DNA of 64,000 nucleotides, from positions 1-64,000 of the forward strand of contig NZ_CACVAD010000015.1 in NCBI RefSeq assembly GCF_902726545.1, read 5' to 3'. Below the pieces are notes generated by a model, which ran no database searches, was not told the origin of the DNA, and worked only from the letters and a program-made list of their open reading frames with translations. The stretch's first letter is position 1. Each line of letters starts with the position of its first letter. The stretch comes from Yersinia artesiana (GTDB taxonomy: Bacteria; Pseudomonadota; Gammaproteobacteria; Enterobacterales; Enterobacteriaceae). The translations under genes and the position numbers were made by a program. Positions 44,218 to 54,300 of this stretch are shown here, one piece after another.

Positions 44218-45342
44218 CTAGGCGGCTGGGATCTGCTGGGTAATACAATGAATATTACCGCCGCCTAAGAGGATCTCGCGAGCAGAGACGCCAACAATTG
44301 CATAGTCAGGGAATATCTGCTGCAACAGATCATGCGCCAGCCCATCAGTGCGGCTATCCAACAGCGGATAAATAATCTGTTGATTGCTGATCAGGAAGTT
44401 GACGTAAGAGCCGGCTAACCGCTCACCGGCGGTACGCGGCACGGCATCACTGGACAGCACATCGAAAGTCTCGGCTTCGGTGTTATACAGTGGGCCTGGC
44501 GCGGGTAGCTTCCAGATTTTTAGCTTACGGCCTTTGGCATCAACTGCATTGGATAAAACTTCAAAGGCGGCAACAGAACGCGCGTATTGCGGATCCTGCT
44601 GATCGTCAGTCCAATGCAGGGCGACTTCACCAGGGCGGACAAAACAGCACATATTGTCGATGTGACCATCGGTCTCATCGTTATAAACGCCGTCTTGTAA
44701 CCAGATGAAATGTGTAACACCAAGGTATTCACGCAGTAACTGTTCAATCTGCACCTGATTCAAGTGCGGGTTGCGGTTAGGGTTCAACAAACACTCTGCG
44801 GTAGTCAGTAAAGTGCCTTCGCCATCAGTATGAATAGAGCCACCTTCCAGCACTAAGGGTGCGCTGTAATGGGCATTATTCAAGAAGTCACTCACTTGAA
44901 CGGCAATTTTTTCATCTTGCTGCCAATTGGCATACAAACCGCCGTTAAGACCGCCCCAGGCATTGAACTGCCAGTCAACCGCGCGGCGTTCGCCTGCACC
45001 ATTGATGACCATGGTCGGGCCAGTATCACGCATCCAGGCATCATCGCTTGCCATTTCCACCAGTGTGACACTGGCCGGTAGGGTTGCTTTGGCCTGCGCC
45101 ATAAACTCAGCGGGAACCCCCATAAATACTGGGGTTGTGCGGATGATGGCTTCCGCTACTTTGGCAAAAGTCTGCTGAGCGGGAATACCCTTACCGCGCC
45201 AGTTATCCTGACGATATGGCCACAACATCCAGACGGCATCTTGCTTTGCCCATTCGGCTGGCATAAAGAAACCATCCTGCTGCGGAGTACCCGGCAGGGC
45301 TTGTGACGCAGCGTTTTGTAACACGGGATCTTTAACAGACAT
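44218..45342 (-). CDS. aguA: Agmatine deiminase
   Basis: Converts agmatine to N-carbamoylputrescine; guanidino-group-modifying fold, 374 residues. Conserved [14 protein letters not shown] and [12 protein letters not shown] near the N-terminus, [16 protein letters not shown] in the middle, and the nucleophilic Cys in [13 protein letters not shown] at the C-terminus. It starts 3 bases after aguB, which performs the next step. Together they turn the SpeA product into putrescine. Confidence 0.95.
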   Translation of the reverse strand: MSVKDPVLQNAASQALPGTPQQDGFFMPAEWAKQDAVWMLWPYRQDNWRGKGIPAQQTFAKVAEAIIRTTPVFMGVPAEFMAQAKATLPASVTLVEMASDDAWMRDTGPTMVINGAGERRAVDWQFNAWGGLNGGLYANWQQDEKIAVQVSDFLNNAHYSAPLVLEGGSIHTDGEGTLLTTAECLLNPNRNPHLNQVQIEQLLREYLGVTHFIWLQDGVYNDETDGHIDNMCCFVRPGEVALHWTDDQQDPQYARSVAAFEVLSNAVDAKGRKLKIWKLPAPGPLYNTEAETFDVLSSDAVPRTAGERLAGSYVNFLISNQQIIYPLLDSRTDGLAHDLLQQIFPDYAIVGVSAREILLGGGNIHCITQQIPAA

Positions 45343-45345
45343 ACA

Positions 45346-46230
45346 TTATCTCCGGGTTTTACCGTCAGAAGTGGCAAGTGCCTGATACATTTCTGGACGG
45401 CGATCGCGGAATAAGCCCCATGACGCGCGTTGAGCAGCGATTTCCTGCAAATCGAACTGGTGAACCAACACAGCTTCGTCGGTTTTGTTGGCCTGAGCCA
45501 GCAGAGCGCCGGTTTGGTCTGCAATAAATGAAGAGCCGTAGAAGGTCATTTCCAAACCATCGATATATTTACTTTTCTCAGTACCAATGCGGTTAGAAGC
45601 AATCACTGGTACCAGGTTCGCGGCTGCATGGCCTTGCTGAACACGAGTCCAGTGCGGTTGGCTGTCGATGTCAGGATAAGCAGGCTCAGAACCAATAGCG
45701 GTTGGATAGAAAATGATTTCTGCCCCCAGCAATGCCAGGCTACGAGCAGTTTCCGGGAACCACTGATCCCAACAGATACCGACGCCGACTTTGGCATAGC
45801 GGGTCTGCCAGACTTTAAAGCCGGTATCGCCAGGGATAAAGAATTGTTTTTCCTGATAAGCCGGGCCATTAGGAATGTGAGTTTTGCGGTACACATCCAG
45901 TACGGAGCCATCAGCGTCAATCATGACCAGTGAGTTGTAATAGGCATTGTTGGCTTTCTCAAAGAAACTCAATGGCAATACCACTTCCAGCTCGGCTGCC
46001 AGCTTGGAAAAATGTTGGATAAGTGGGCTATTGTCCAGCTCTTGGGCCAGTGCATAGTGCTCAGGGCTTTGATCAATGCAGAAATAAGGTGCGGCAAACA
46101 GCTCCTGAATCAGGATGATTTGTGCACCCTTGGCATGAGCCTGACGTACCAGTTTCTCGGCATTTTCAATGTTCTTAGGCAGGTCCCAGGAACAGGCCAT
46201 TTGAGTCGCAGCAACAGTTACTTTTGTCAT
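45346..46230 (-). CDS. aguB: N-carbamoylputrescine amidohydrolase
   Basis: Nitrilase-superfamily enzyme releasing putrescine, CO2 and ammonia from N-carbamoylputrescine; 294 residues. The Glu-Lys-Cys triad is visible as Glu in LIQELFAAPYF, Lys in YRKTHIPNGP and Cys in VGICWDQWFPE. First gene of an aguB-aguA pair. Confidence 0.95.
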   Translation of the reverse strand: MTKVTVAATQMACSWDLPKNIENAEKLVRQAHAKGAQIILIQELFAAPYFCIDQSPEHYALAQELDNSPLIQHFSKLAAELEVVLPLSFFEKANNAYYNSLVMIDADGSVLDVYRKTHIPNGPAYQEKQFFIPGDTGFKVWQTRYAKVGVGICWDQWFPETARSLALLGAEIIFYPTAIGSEPAYPDIDSQPHWTRVQQGHAAANLVPVIASNRIGTEKSKYIDGLEMTFYGSSFIADQTGALLAQANKTDEAVLVHQFDLQEIAAQRASWGLFRDRRPEMYQALATSDGKTRR

Positions 46231-46390
46231 GAGAAAACCTCAATAAATGTAAAAAACACCCGCGTAGGGTGTGCAATATTTTGAGCCGCTGATTGGCATC
46301 CATCCAGTATACAATTGTGCGGGCATGGGTGCCATTCATGCAGGAAATACTGGGTAGGATTGTGCCGACAGAATATGAAAAGTGAGGTAT

Positions 46391-46813
46391 TTAGCCCGCT
46401 TGCTCATCAAACCAACTTTCCAGAATGATGACCGCAGAGGCGGCGTCGACACTGCCTTTGTCCAGCGCGCGATAGCCGCCACTGTCAAACAAATTAGCGC
46501 GAGCCTCGACAGTGCTGAGCCGTTCATCCTGTAAGGCAATTTGTACACCGAAACGGCCATGCAGGCGGTTGGCAAACCGGCGCGCGCGCGCCGTTAGCGG
46601 CTGCTCGGTGCCATCCATATTCAGTGGCAGCCCAACGACAACTAAATCTGGTTGCCACTCTTTCAACAGTTTTTCAACTTTCTGCCAGTCTGGCGTGCCG
46701 TCCTGAGCTTTAAAGGAGGTTAGCGCGCGGGCGGTGCCAGTGACTTCCTGACCAATAGCGACGCCGATACTTTTAGTACCAAAATCAAAGGCGACAATCG
46801 TGCGATTAGCCAT
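46391..46813 (-). CDS. yqgF: Holliday-junction-resolvase-like / pre-16S rRNA nuclease YqgF
   Basis: RuvC-fold nuclease (RuvX) involved in 16S rRNA 5' maturation; 140 residues. It starts [15 protein letters not shown] with the first acidic residue, has [13 protein letters not shown] and [10 protein letters not shown] with the second, and [12 protein letters not shown] near the end. The start overlaps the yqgE stop by one base. Confidence 0.95.
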   Translation of the reverse strand: MANRTIVAFDFGTKSIGVAIGQEVTGTARALTSFKAQDGTPDWQKVEKLLKEWQPDLVVVGLPLNMDGTEQPLTARARRFANRLHGRFGVQIALQDERLSTVEARANLFDSGGYRALDKGSVDAASAVIILESWFDEQAG

Positions 46814-47376
46814 CAGGCGTGTCCTGCTTGCGGAGCGATATTAAAGATATTGATACCCAGCTTATTGGCCGCAGCTTGCCAGCGCTCAGCAATCGGGGTG
46901 TTAAACAGGATATGCGTATCTGCTTCAATGGTCAGCCAGGCGTTATCCAGCAACTCCTGTTCCAATTGCCCCTGCTGCCAACCCGCATACCCCAGGGCTA
47001 CCAACAAGTTTTTCGGCTGTTCCGGTGTCCCTAACGTCTCCAATACATCTTTAGAGGTCGTTATCATGGTATCTGGTGAGATAGGAATACTGGAGCCAAA
47101 ACCTTCTTGTGGCGAATGCAGGATAAACCCACGATCTTCTGCCAGCGGGCCGCCAGCCAATACCGGTTTATCCAGCCGAATGGCGGGATCTCGTGGCGTT
47201 GGGCTTATTTTTAGTTTTTTCAGTACAGTTTCTACAGTGAACTGTTCCATCGGCTTGTTAATCACCAAACCCATGGCACCCTCTTTGTTATGCTCACAGA
47301 TATAGATAACCGAGCGCATAAAGTGTGGATCTTGAAGTGAAGGCATAGCTATAAGGAAATGATGCTGTAAATTCAT
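46813..47376 (-). CDS. yqgE: YqgE/AlgH protein (UPF0301)
   Basis: Conserved protein of unknown biochemical role, 187 residues. Family motifs [23 protein letters not shown] and [16 protein letters not shown] are intact, as is the later [14 protein letters not shown]. Translationally coupled to yqgF, a pairing conserved across gammaproteobacteria. Confidence 0.95.
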   Translation of the reverse strand: MNLQHHFLIAMPSLQDPHFMRSVIYICEHNKEGAMGLVINKPMEQFTVETVLKKLKISPTPRDPAIRLDKPVLAGGPLAEDRGFILHSPQEGFGSSIPISPDTMITTSKDVLETLGTPEQPKNLLVALGYAGWQQGQLEQELLDNAWLTIEADTHILFNTPIAERWQAAANKLGINIFNIAPQAGHA

Positions 47377-47451
47377 TATGTTATATAGAGGATTCGCTGA
47401 GTTAAGGGATAAGTTCTTGCCAGTATGCGGATAAATGCGAATAAAGTCACG

Positions 47452-47645
47452 GCTCCCCTTCGTCCTTGAAGCTGCAGGGTTGTTAGCTGCGTTCGCGCAC
47501 CCGAATCACTTACTTGTTGTAGAACTTAAAATAAGCTCATCGGGATTTGCTCTCTTGCTGCCTACCTGCAACGTCAATGACTTTGGGGTTTTCCCTTCGT
47601 TCTTGAAGCCGCAGGGTTGTTAGCTGCGTTCATGACACGGCCCAT
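47452..47645. repeat. ERIC element with duplicated end, between gshB and yqgE
   Basis: Contains CACCCGAATCACTTACTT and AAGCTCATCGGGATT, the ERIC core, here with about 14 extra bases between the two arms. The end segment cttgaagcygcagggttgttagctgcgttc occurs twice (about 47467 and 47606) in direct orientation. It fills most of the 313-base gshB-yqgE gap; nothing else is seen there. Confidence 0.82.
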
Positions 47646-47689
47646 CCTTGGGCCTTACTTCTACGAGGCCGCAGCAAGTAGCGCTCAAA

Positions 47690-48655
47690 TCATTTTTTGG
47701 TTTTTCGCTCGTCCAGACGCTTTTGAATTGCATCCATCAGCATGCCGGTAATCGACACATCCGGGAAAGCGGCTTCAATTTCGCATATGCAGGTCGGGCT
47801 GGTGACGTTAATTTCAGTCAGGCGATCGCCGATGATATCCAGGCCGACAAAAATCAAGCCTTTTTGCTTCAGTATTGGTGCAACAGCGCGGGCAATTTTC
47901 CAATCACTTTCACTCAGTGGGCGGGCTTCGCCACGGCCACCGGCTGCCAAGTTACCGCGAGTTTCACCTTGCGCCGGAATACGTGCCAGGCAGTAAGGCA
48001 CTGGCTCGCCATCCACCACCAACACGCGTTTATCGCCTTCTTTAATCGCGGGCAGGAAGTTTTGTGCCATGCAGAATCGGCTGCCCAACTCGGTCAGCGT
48101 TTCAATAATAACCGACAGGTTAGGGTCATCCTGTTTCACGCGAAATATTGAGGTGCCGCCCATACCATCCAGAGGTTTTAGAATGATATCGCCATGTTCC
48201 TGATGGAACTTGCGGATATGATCTTTGCTACGGCTGACCAGCGTATCTGGCGTTAATTCAGGGAACCACGCAGTAAACAGCTTTTCATTACAGTCACGTA
48301 GGCTCTGTGGTTTATTCACTACTAGCGTGCCTTTATCTTCCGCACGTTCCAGAATATAAGTGGCGTAGATGAACTCAGTATCAAACGGCGGATCTTTGCG
48401 CATCAGAATGACATCAAGGTCATGCAGTGGTACGTCTTGCTCTGCACCAAAACTGAACCAGTCGTTGTTGTCCTGTTTCACACTCAGCAAGCGAGTGTGG
48501 GCGCGGCCATCGCCTCCGCGCAGGTAAAGGTCGCCCATTTCCATATAATGCAGTTCCCAACCACGGCGCTGTGCTTCCAATAGCATAGCGAAGCTGGAGT
48601 CTTTCTTGATATTGATGGACGAGATTGGGTCCATTACGATGCCGAGCTTGATCAT
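47690..48655 (-). CDS. gshB: Glutathione synthetase
   Basis: ATP-grasp ligase joining gamma-glutamylcysteine and glycine; 321 residues. MIKLGIVMDPISSINIKKDS opens the family fold; ILKPLDGMGGTSIFR is the ATP-grasp loop, and GLDIIGDRLTEINVTSPT the metal-binding end. Follows rsmE by 25 bases on the same strand. Confidence 0.96.
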   Translation of the reverse strand: MIKLGIVMDPISSINIKKDSSFAMLLEAQRRGWELHYMEMGDLYLRGGDGRAHTRLLSVKQDNNDWFSFGAEQDVPLHDLDVILMRKDPPFDTEFIYATYILERAEDKGTLVVNKPQSLRDCNEKLFTAWFPELTPDTLVSRSKDHIRKFHQEHGDIILKPLDGMGGTSIFRVKQDDPNLSVIIETLTELGSRFCMAQNFLPAIKEGDKRVLVVDGEPVPYCLARIPAQGETRGNLAAGGRGEARPLSESDWKIARAVAPILKQKGLIFVGLDIIGDRLTEINVTSPTCICEIEAAFPDVSITGMLMDAIQKRLDERKTKK

Positions 48656-48680
48656 TCTTCTCTCCTAACGGGAACGAATT

Positions 48681-49412
48681 TTATCCCAGATCGCCAAACC
48701 GCACCTGCAAAGCAGTGATTGCGGTAAGGGCAGTAGTTTCGGTACGCAGCACTCGCGGCCCTAGCAGGATATCAGTAAATCCAAGGCGCGAGGTCATGGC
48801 AATTTCATCAGCAGAAAGGCCGCCTTCCGGGCCAATCAACAGACGCACTTTGTTGAGTGACGAGGGAAGGGTGTTAATGCTGTTGCTGGCACGCGGATGC
48901 AGATTCAACTTAAGGCTGTCATCTTGCTCTGCACACCATTCAGATAGCTGCATTGCTGCGCGGATCTCCGGGATCTTATTGCGCCCGCATTGTTCGCAGG
49001 CGGCAATAGCAATTTTCTGCCACTGCTGAATTTTCTTTGCCAGACGTTCGCCATCCAGCTTAACGCCGCAGCGCTCGGAAAACAGCGGAGTAATCACATT
49101 GACACCCAGCTCAATAGATTTCTGAACCGTAAACTCCATCTTTTCCCCACGGGAAATGACCTGGCCCAAATGTAGATTTAACGGGGATTCACGGTCTTCC
49201 CACTGCCCTTCGGCCAATCGGACAATCAGGTTTTTTTTATCCACCCGGATAATTTCAGCTGCGAAAACCTGATTACTGCCATCAAATAATTGCAGACTTT
49301 GGCCTTCAGTCATTCGCAGCACGCGGCCGACATGATTGGCGGCTTCATCACTAAGCGCCAATTCGGTATTTGCCTGTAGAGGCTGCGGGTGATAAATGCG
49401 GGGTATGCGCAT
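48681..49412 (-). CDS. rsmE: 16S rRNA m3U1498 methyltransferase
   Basis: SPOUT-class methyltransferase, 243 residues from ATG 49412. The N-terminal PUA-like domain starts [12 protein letters not shown]; the knot region has [14 protein letters not shown] and [17 protein letters not shown]. The frame extends further upstream but those residues lack similarity and overlap the promoter side of endA. Confidence 0.95.
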   Translation of the reverse strand: MRIPRIYHPQPLQANTELALSDEAANHVGRVLRMTEGQSLQLFDGSNQVFAAEIIRVDKKNLIVRLAEGQWEDRESPLNLHLGQVISRGEKMEFTVQKSIELGVNVITPLFSERCGVKLDGERLAKKIQQWQKIAIAACEQCGRNKIPEIRAAMQLSEWCAEQDDSLKLNLHPRASNSINTLPSSLNKVRLLIGPEGGLSADEIAMTSRLGFTDILLGPRVLRTETTALTAITALQVRFGDLG

Positions 49413-49458
49413 AAGTTGTTTTGTGCCCTGAAACGAAAACTTTGACCAGTATACTAGA

Positions 49459-50166
49459 TTAGCCTTTTTGCTGCTGGCAAGCGCGTTGTACATAAGGGTT
49501 ATGATTCCCTTGTGCTTTTGCCACCCGTTCATCACGCAGACATTCCCAGTTGGTCACCGGATATTGACGACTCCACACCTCGAACAGCTTACTTTGTTGG
49601 CTGGAGAGCCGAAGTTGATATTGGTCGCGCATATAAAAGTAGGTACGGGCAATTGCACCACGTGCGCGCGCAGGAGGTTCAGCCAGCTTATTTTTGAAGT
49701 CGACTTTCATCTCGCACTGACCATATTGACCGTTGCCGCCATTCCACTGGGAATACATGAAGTTATTGCGGTCACCATTCACCTCGCCAATGGCGGGTTG
49801 CAGGTTATGCAGATCAGTTTCTATTTGGCGATAGATCGGATCTTTGGTGCAATTTTTGCGCCCACCTTGCTGCCAGCACTGGCGCTGGTGGCCAAATTGC
49901 CAAGCCGGGACGACATGTTCCCATTCAATCCGTGCTGCACGTTGGGCATTCTTCCGCGGTTGATAACCACAACTCTTCAGATTCGGAACCCCTTTTTTAC
50001 CTTGCCAATCAATTTTGCAACCACAATAAAAGGTGCCGGGTGCATCCTGATTAATTTTCGCAGCAACAGCTTTGGCCTGAGAAAAGTTATTAATGCTTTG
50101 ACTGTAACCGGAGAGTGGAAGTAGTGGCGAGGACAAAACCAGCAGGAATAGAAGTTTGCGTAACAT
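49459..50166 (-). CDS. endA: Endonuclease I, periplasmic
   Basis: Secreted non-specific DNase, 235 residues, with a signal peptide ending near GYSQS. The catalytic region is [14 protein letters not shown] with the metal-linked His, followed by [18 protein letters not shown]; cysteines C48, C50 and others suggest disulfides of the periplasmic enzyme. Confidence 0.95.
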   Translation of the reverse strand: MLRKLLFLLVLSSPLLPLSGYSQSINNFSQAKAVAAKINQDAPGTFYCGCKIDWQGKKGVPNLKSCGYQPRKNAQRAARIEWEHVVPAWQFGHQRQCWQQGGRKNCTKDPIYRQIETDLHNLQPAIGEVNGDRNNFMYSQWNGGNGQYGQCEMKVDFKNKLAEPPARARGAIARTYFYMRDQYQLRLSSQQSKLFEVWSRQYPVTNWECLRDERVAKAQGNHNPYVQRACQQQKG

Positions 50167-50263
50167 ATCTCAAAACAGCCTGATAATGAAAAACAGGCAG
50201 GTTATAGATAATAGTCATGAATGGCAAATTAACCTGCTGTTTTATAACAATTAACGTTAATTT

Positions 50264-50776
50264 TTAACAGCTTTTTGTCGCGATAAATTGCAGTTTTTCA
50301 CCACATTGGCGGCAGCGGTATTCGCTCTCACCGCGCTGAACTTTATTGTGGCGGCGAATAGTTAAGGTGTGTTGCTGGCATTTGCACTGATAATTAAAAG
50401 TCTTACTGCGCACCGAGGTGACTTCAAACTGATGCGTACGGCTGGCCGGGACTTGCAGCACATGCTCCATCATCCAACGCCATTCTTTACCGTGGGGAGG
50501 AACCCGACCAAATTGGCGATAAACCAGCAAATGGGCCAATTCATGAGGTACAACTTCATCAATAAAAGGCTGTTGATTTTCCAGTAATAATACTGGATTG
50601 AGACGAATTTCGAAGGATTGTAGATAAGCGCTGCCCGCGCTGGTACCACGTTGATGATAGTTGATTTTTGGCTCCGGATAATCGGTACCAAGATGCTGAT
50701 TTGCCAGCTGCAATTTATGGCGCAAACAGCGCATAACTGCTTGCTGTAGCGCGATGGGGATTCTTAATGAACTCAT
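50264..50776 (-). CDS. sprT: SprT-family zinc metalloprotease
   Basis: SprT/Spartan-like protein, 170 residues from ATG 50776. The HExxH motif is in [12 protein letters not shown], and a C-terminal zinc ribbon is formed by QCKCQQH and [10 protein letters not shown]. Role in bacteria is poorly known. An upstream frame to 50830 lacks similarity. Confidence 0.93.
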   Translation of the reverse strand: MSSLRIPIALQQAVMRCLRHKLQLANQHLGTDYPEPKINYHQRGTSAGSAYLQSFEIRLNPVLLLENQQPFIDEVVPHELAHLLVYRQFGRVPPHGKEWRWMMEHVLQVPASRTHQFEVTSVRSKTFNYQCKCQQHTLTIRRHNKVQRGESEYRCRQCGEKLQFIATKSC

Positions 50777-50850
50777 ATCGCGGAAGAATAAAACGGCAGA
50801 TAGCCAGATGCAAGCCAGTAGGTCGGACAATTTTCAATTGATCATTATGC

Positions 50851-50878
50851 AAATATATATAATATAAAAATATATAAT
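50851..50878 (+). promoter_or_regulatory. AT-rich dyad before the ArsR-type regulator
   Basis: ATATATAATATA and AAATATATAAT form an imperfect dyad about 20 bases before the regulator start. The spot and composition fit an operator for the autoregulated ArsR/SqrR-type repressor, overlapping its promoter. Confidence 0.5.
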
Positions 50879-50896
50879 GAAACTGAAGCATTAGAG

Positions 50897-51232
50897 ATGC
50901 ATATGAATAACGATAAAACCATCAGTATGGATCTGATGAGATATGCGGCAGGGCAGGCTTGTGATGTGCTGAAAATATTAGCAAATGAAGATCGGTTGTT
51001 GTTGCTGTGCCAACTGAGTCAGGGAGAAAAGGCGGTCGGCGAACTGGAAGAGGCTCTGGGTATTCACCAACCGACACTCTCGCAACAACTTGCTGTACTG
51101 CGTAGTGATGGGCTGGTGAACACCCGCAGAGAGGGGAAACGCATATTTTATTCGATCGCTGATAGTAAAGTATTGGCACTGCTTGAGGTGCTGTATCAGC
51201 TTTATTGCCCACAAGAGAAGGAGGGCGTATGA
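50897..51232 (+). CDS. ArsR-family regulator, BigR/SqrR/YgaV-like
   Basis: Winged-helix repressor of 111 residues with ANEDRLLLLCQLSQGEKAVGELE and the recognition helix HQPTLSQQLAVLRSDGLV. Two cysteines, in LLLLCQLSQG and QLYCPQEKE, lie where BigR and SqrR have the pair that forms a persulfide-linked bridge, so it probably senses sulfane sulfur or oxidation rather than metal. Its stop overlaps the start of the first transporter gene (ATGA), making an operon with the YeeE/YedE pair. Confidence 0.87.
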   Translation: MHMNNDKTISMDLMRYAAGQACDVLKILANEDRLLLLCQLSQGEKAVGELEEALGIHQPTLSQQLAVLRSDGLVNTRREGKRIFYSIADSKVLALLEVLYQLYCPQEKEGV

Positions 51233-51660
51233 CTATCGATTGGGCTAATTTCACTCCCTTCAGTGCACTGGCTGGTGGCGCGCTATTGGGCATTGCCGTG
51301 ACAATTTTATGGCTTTGCAATGGCCGTATTGCCGGTATTAGCGGCATTTTAGGCGGATTATTGCCACCCAAAATGGGGGACACTTCCTGGCGCGTTGCTT
51401 TCCTCTTAGGCCTGATTATGACCCCTGCCATTTATTCACTTTTTACGGCTCTGCCGGTGATTCAGATTGATGCAGGTTTGCCGGTTCTGATCGTGGCCGG
51501 ATTATTGGTGGGGATTGGAACTCGCTACGGTGCCGGTTGCACCAGCGGACATGGTGTCTGTGGCTTAGCGCGTTTCTCACCACGTTCATTGCTGGCGACA
51601 CTAAGCTTTATGCTTACCGGTTTTGCAACCGTGTGGCTTGTTCGCCATCTATTCGCTTAG
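51229..51660 (+). CDS. YeeE/YedE-family transporter, N-terminal half protein
   Basis: Membrane protein of 143 residues with four hydrophobic helices and the family motif GAGCTSGHGVCGLAR, whose Cys is used in sulfur-compound uptake by YeeE-type transporters. It corresponds to one half of full-length YeeE/YedE; the other half is the next gene. Probably imports thiosulfate or another sulfane-sulfur compound. ATG 51229 overlaps the regulator stop. Confidence 0.87.
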   Translation: MTIDWANFTPFSALAGGALLGIAVTILWLCNGRIAGISGILGGLLPPKMGDTSWRVAFLLGLIMTPAIYSLFTALPVIQIDAGLPVLIVAGLLVGIGTRYGAGCTSGHGVCGLARFSPRSLLATLSFMLTGFATVWLVRHLFA

Positions 51661-51675
51661 ACGTAGGAAGGGAAT

Positions 51676-52095
51676 ATGAATTTACTTTTCTCATTACTTG
51701 CCGGGCTGGTTTTTGGTCTGGGGCTGATAATCGCAGGTATGGCGAATCCAGCGAAGGTGCTTGGTTTTCTGGATATTGGTGGCTTGTGGGACCCATCGCT
51801 GGCGCTGGTGATGGCCGCCGCAGTGGTGGTCGCGACTCTTGGTTTTGGTTGGGCTAAAAAGCGCAAAACCAGTTTGCTTGGATATCCTCTTCAATTACCA
51901 ACATCCACCCGTATTGATCGCCGCTTAATCGGTGGCAGTATGTTATTTGGTATTGGCTGGGGGCTGGCGGGGATATGCCCAGGGCCGGCGTTGGTGCTAC
52001 TGGGCGCTGGGATGTACAAAGGCATTATCTTTACCGCCGCGATGGTGGCAGGAATGGCAATATTCAGCGTGATTGAGCGTTATCGGCAGTCATAA
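51676..52095 (+). CDS. YeeE/YedE-family transporter, C-terminal half protein
   Basis: Membrane protein of 139 residues with about four helices and the second family motif FGIGWGLAGICPGPALVLLGAG. A GGAAGGG site lies 7 bases ahead of its ATG. Forms a two-subunit transporter with the preceding gene; such split pairs (PmpA/PmpB-like) often accompany sulfide-sensing regulators. Confidence 0.87.
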   Translation: MNLLFSLLAGLVFGLGLIIAGMANPAKVLGFLDIGGLWDPSLALVMAAAVVVATLGFGWAKKRKTSLLGYPLQLPTSTRIDRRLIGGSMLFGIGWGLAGICPGPALVLLGAGMYKGIIFTAAMVAGMAIFSVIERYRQS

Positions 52096-52105
52096 ACATC
52101 AAGCA

Positions 52106-52135
52106 TAAAAAAACCCCGGCTGGCGGGGTTTTTGC
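52106..52135. terminator. Bidirectional terminator between transporter pair and metK
   Basis: Stem AACCCCG / CGGGGTT with a 5-base loop, T run on the plus strand and A run before it, so it can terminate both convergent units. Confidence 0.88.
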
Positions 52136-52158
52136 AATTTGAACTGACCGGATGAAAC

Positions 52159-53313
52159 TTATTTCAGGCCGGCAGCATCACGCAACAAGGCGGCTTTGTC
52201 GGTTTTTTCCCAAGGGAATTCTTCACGACCAAAGTGACCATAAGCGGCTGTTTTGCGATAGATTGGGTGCAACAGGTCCAGCATCTGAATCAGGCCATAA
52301 GGGCGCAGTTCGAAGAACTCACGCACCAGAGCGACCAATTTATCTTCCGCGATCTTACCGGTGCCGAAGGTTTCCACCATGATGGAAGTCGGCTCTGCAA
52401 CACCAATGGCGTAAGAAACCTGAATTTCGCAACGATCAGCCAGACCAGCCGCGACGATATTTTTTGCCACATAGCGAGCAGCATAGGCAGCAGAACGGTC
52501 CACTTTGGATGGATCTTTACCAGAGAATGCGCCACCACCATGACGTGCCATGCCGCCGTAGGTATCAACGATAATTTTACGGCCAGTCAGACCACAGTCG
52601 CCCATTGGGCCACCGATAACAAAACGGCCGGTTGGGTTAATATGATATTTGGTCTCTTTGGTGAGCCACTCGGCTGGCAGAACCGGCTTGATGATTTCTT
52701 CCATCACCGCTTCTTGTAAATCGGTCAGGCTAATATCATCTGAATGCTGAGTTGACAGAACTACCGCATCAATACCGACAATTTTGCCGTCATCATATTG
52801 GAAGGTAATCTGGCTTTTTGCATCTGGGCGTAGCCATGGCAAAGTGCCATTTTTACGTACAGCAGCCTGACGCTCGACCAAACGGTGAGCATAAGTAATT
52901 GGCGCGGGCATCAAAACGCTGGTTTCGTTGGTGGCGTAACCGAACATCAAACCTTGGTCACCTGCGCCTTGCTCCAGTGGATCGGCACGGTCAACACCTT
53001 GGTTGATATCAGGAGACTGCTTACCAATAGCGCTCAAAACGGCACAAGAGTTAGCATCAAAACCCATCTCAGAATTAACATAGCCGATTTCGCGCACAGT
53101 ACGACGGGTGATCTCTTCGATATCTACCCACGCGTTAGTGGTGACTTCACCGCCAACTAATACCATACCCGTTTTGACATAGGTCTCGCAGGCAACACGT
53201 GCTTTTGGATCTTGTTCAAGAATTGCGTCAAGCACGGCATCGGAAATTTGATCGGCAACTTTGTCAGGGTGTCCTTCGGAAACCGATTCCGACGTAAATA
53301 GGTGTTTAGCCAT
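52159..53313 (-). CDS. metK: S-adenosylmethionine synthetase
   Basis: Makes SAM from methionine and ATP; 384 residues from ATG 53313, as in E. coli. [26 protein letters not shown] and [19 protein letters not shown] are the signatures. SAM feeds methylation and spermidine synthesis. Its 5' region has three contiguous MetJ boxes, which places it in the methionine regulon. Confidence 0.97.
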   Translation of the reverse strand: MAKHLFTSESVSEGHPDKVADQISDAVLDAILEQDPKARVACETYVKTGMVLVGGEVTTNAWVDIEEITRRTVREIGYVNSEMGFDANSCAVLSAIGKQSPDINQGVDRADPLEQGAGDQGLMFGYATNETSVLMPAPITYAHRLVERQAAVRKNGTLPWLRPDAKSQITFQYDDGKIVGIDAVVLSTQHSDDISLTDLQEAVMEEIIKPVLPAEWLTKETKYHINPTGRFVIGGPMGDCGLTGRKIIVDTYGGMARHGGGAFSGKDPSKVDRSAAYAARYVAKNIVAAGLADRCEIQVSYAIGVAEPTSIMVETFGTGKIAEDKLVALVREFFELRPYGLIQMLDLLHPIYRKTAAYGHFGREEFPWEKTDKAALLRDAAGLK

Positions 53314-53511
53314 TATTTTCTTTACCTTGAATACAAGTGAAATGTCACTGCATAGCATTGAAGTCAAGCAACCAAAGCCGTGGTTTGCATGGGCTTTTTG
53401 TTACATTGCGCTTTACAACGCCCCTTTAGGCAAAGCCTTTAGCAGTCTATCCCTTTAGAAGTCCGTCATAATGATGATAACGACACAGACATTCTAGCAA
53501 TTAAAATGGAT

Positions 53512-53535
53512 GGATGTATTAACATCTGGACGTCT
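53512..53535 (-). promoter_or_regulatory. Three contiguous MetJ boxes upstream of metK
   Basis: On the minus strand AGACGTCC, AGATGTTA and ATACATCC follow each other without gaps. The MetJ consensus is AGACGTCT repeated in tandem; matches are 7, 5 and 5 of 8. The arrangement as adjacent octamers is diagnostic of MetJ operators. Confidence 0.8.
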
Positions 53536-53992
53536 ATTTTAGGTCAGCTTTTGCTATTAATGCCAGCCCTTTTTGCATCAAGATATTTCTTGCTTTGGTT
53601 GTCAGTTGATTTATTTACTGCTTGATACACTTGCAGGCCATTTTCATTTTGCATTTTGCTCGCGTTATAGGTATAAACTGCGCGCGCAGCTTATTTGATA
53701 CGCAATGATGAAGATGGCAGAAGATGACATTAGCTCATTGTGAGGTTTTTAGTGATGGCACTCAATCTTATGAGCGCATTGTTACGATGAGCACTAAAAT
53801 GGCAGCGTCATCATATTGTTACCTATGTCTATTATATTAAGTCTTGCCCGTTCATCATGAGCGGCATGCGTGGAGGTGGTTGGATTAATGATCCGTTGTC
53901 TACTGGTTGCTGCACATCAACAGCTGCGTCGTTCTGACGTTCAATCCCCCCTTGCAACCTTCCTTTCTTGTACACCATCAAGGCGATGTTAC

Positions 53993-54006
53993 ACCCATAT
54001 GGGTGC
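53993..54006. repeat. Perfect palindrome CACCCATATGGGTG
   Basis: A 14-bp perfect palindrome about 300 bases upstream of speA. A dimeric repressor site is possible; the protein cannot be named. Confidence 0.4.
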
Positions 54007-54102
54007 GACGCAGGATTCGCGGGCCGGTTAATTACCGCCTACAGCACTGAGTCTGGCTAGCTTGAGGACTTTGCGGCTAATCCGATTCACAAAATCTTAA
54101 TA

Positions 54103-54149
54103 CGTATTTACAGTCAAACGTATTTTACATTTAAACGTGTTTTACCCTG
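54103..54149 (+). repeat. Three direct repeats upstream of speA
   Basis: TACGTATTTACAGTCAA, ACGTATTTTACATTTAA and ACGTGTTTTACCC occur head to tail at 16-17 base spacing, about 1.5 helical turns. They may be tandem binding sites in the speA promoter region. Confidence 0.45.
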
Positions 54150-54300
54150 TTTTGGGTAATGAATAGCTGAGATAAACCGTTCGTGGATCGCGCTTTCCAG
54201 CGTAATATTCTGCCAATTTGGCATTCACGCGGGTTGTCCTTGTTGGTTGTAGCTGCGATAGTGGCTGACTTTATCGTCAGTATCGCAATAGAGGCGAATT

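Larger units (their letters stand above)
53314..54300. other. 987-base region between metK and speA
   Basis: No convincing gene: neither yqgB nor yqgD-like peptides of the E. coli counterpart are recognised. It holds the metK control region (MetJ boxes at 53512-53535), a perfect 14-bp palindrome at 53993-54006, and three ACGTATTTTAC-like direct repeats at 54103-54149 ahead of speA. Confidence 0.5.

Noticed and set aside
53857..53940. Small peptide frame before speA as a yqgB equivalent
   Set aside because: The translation has no similarity to YqgB and codon pattern is not convincing.
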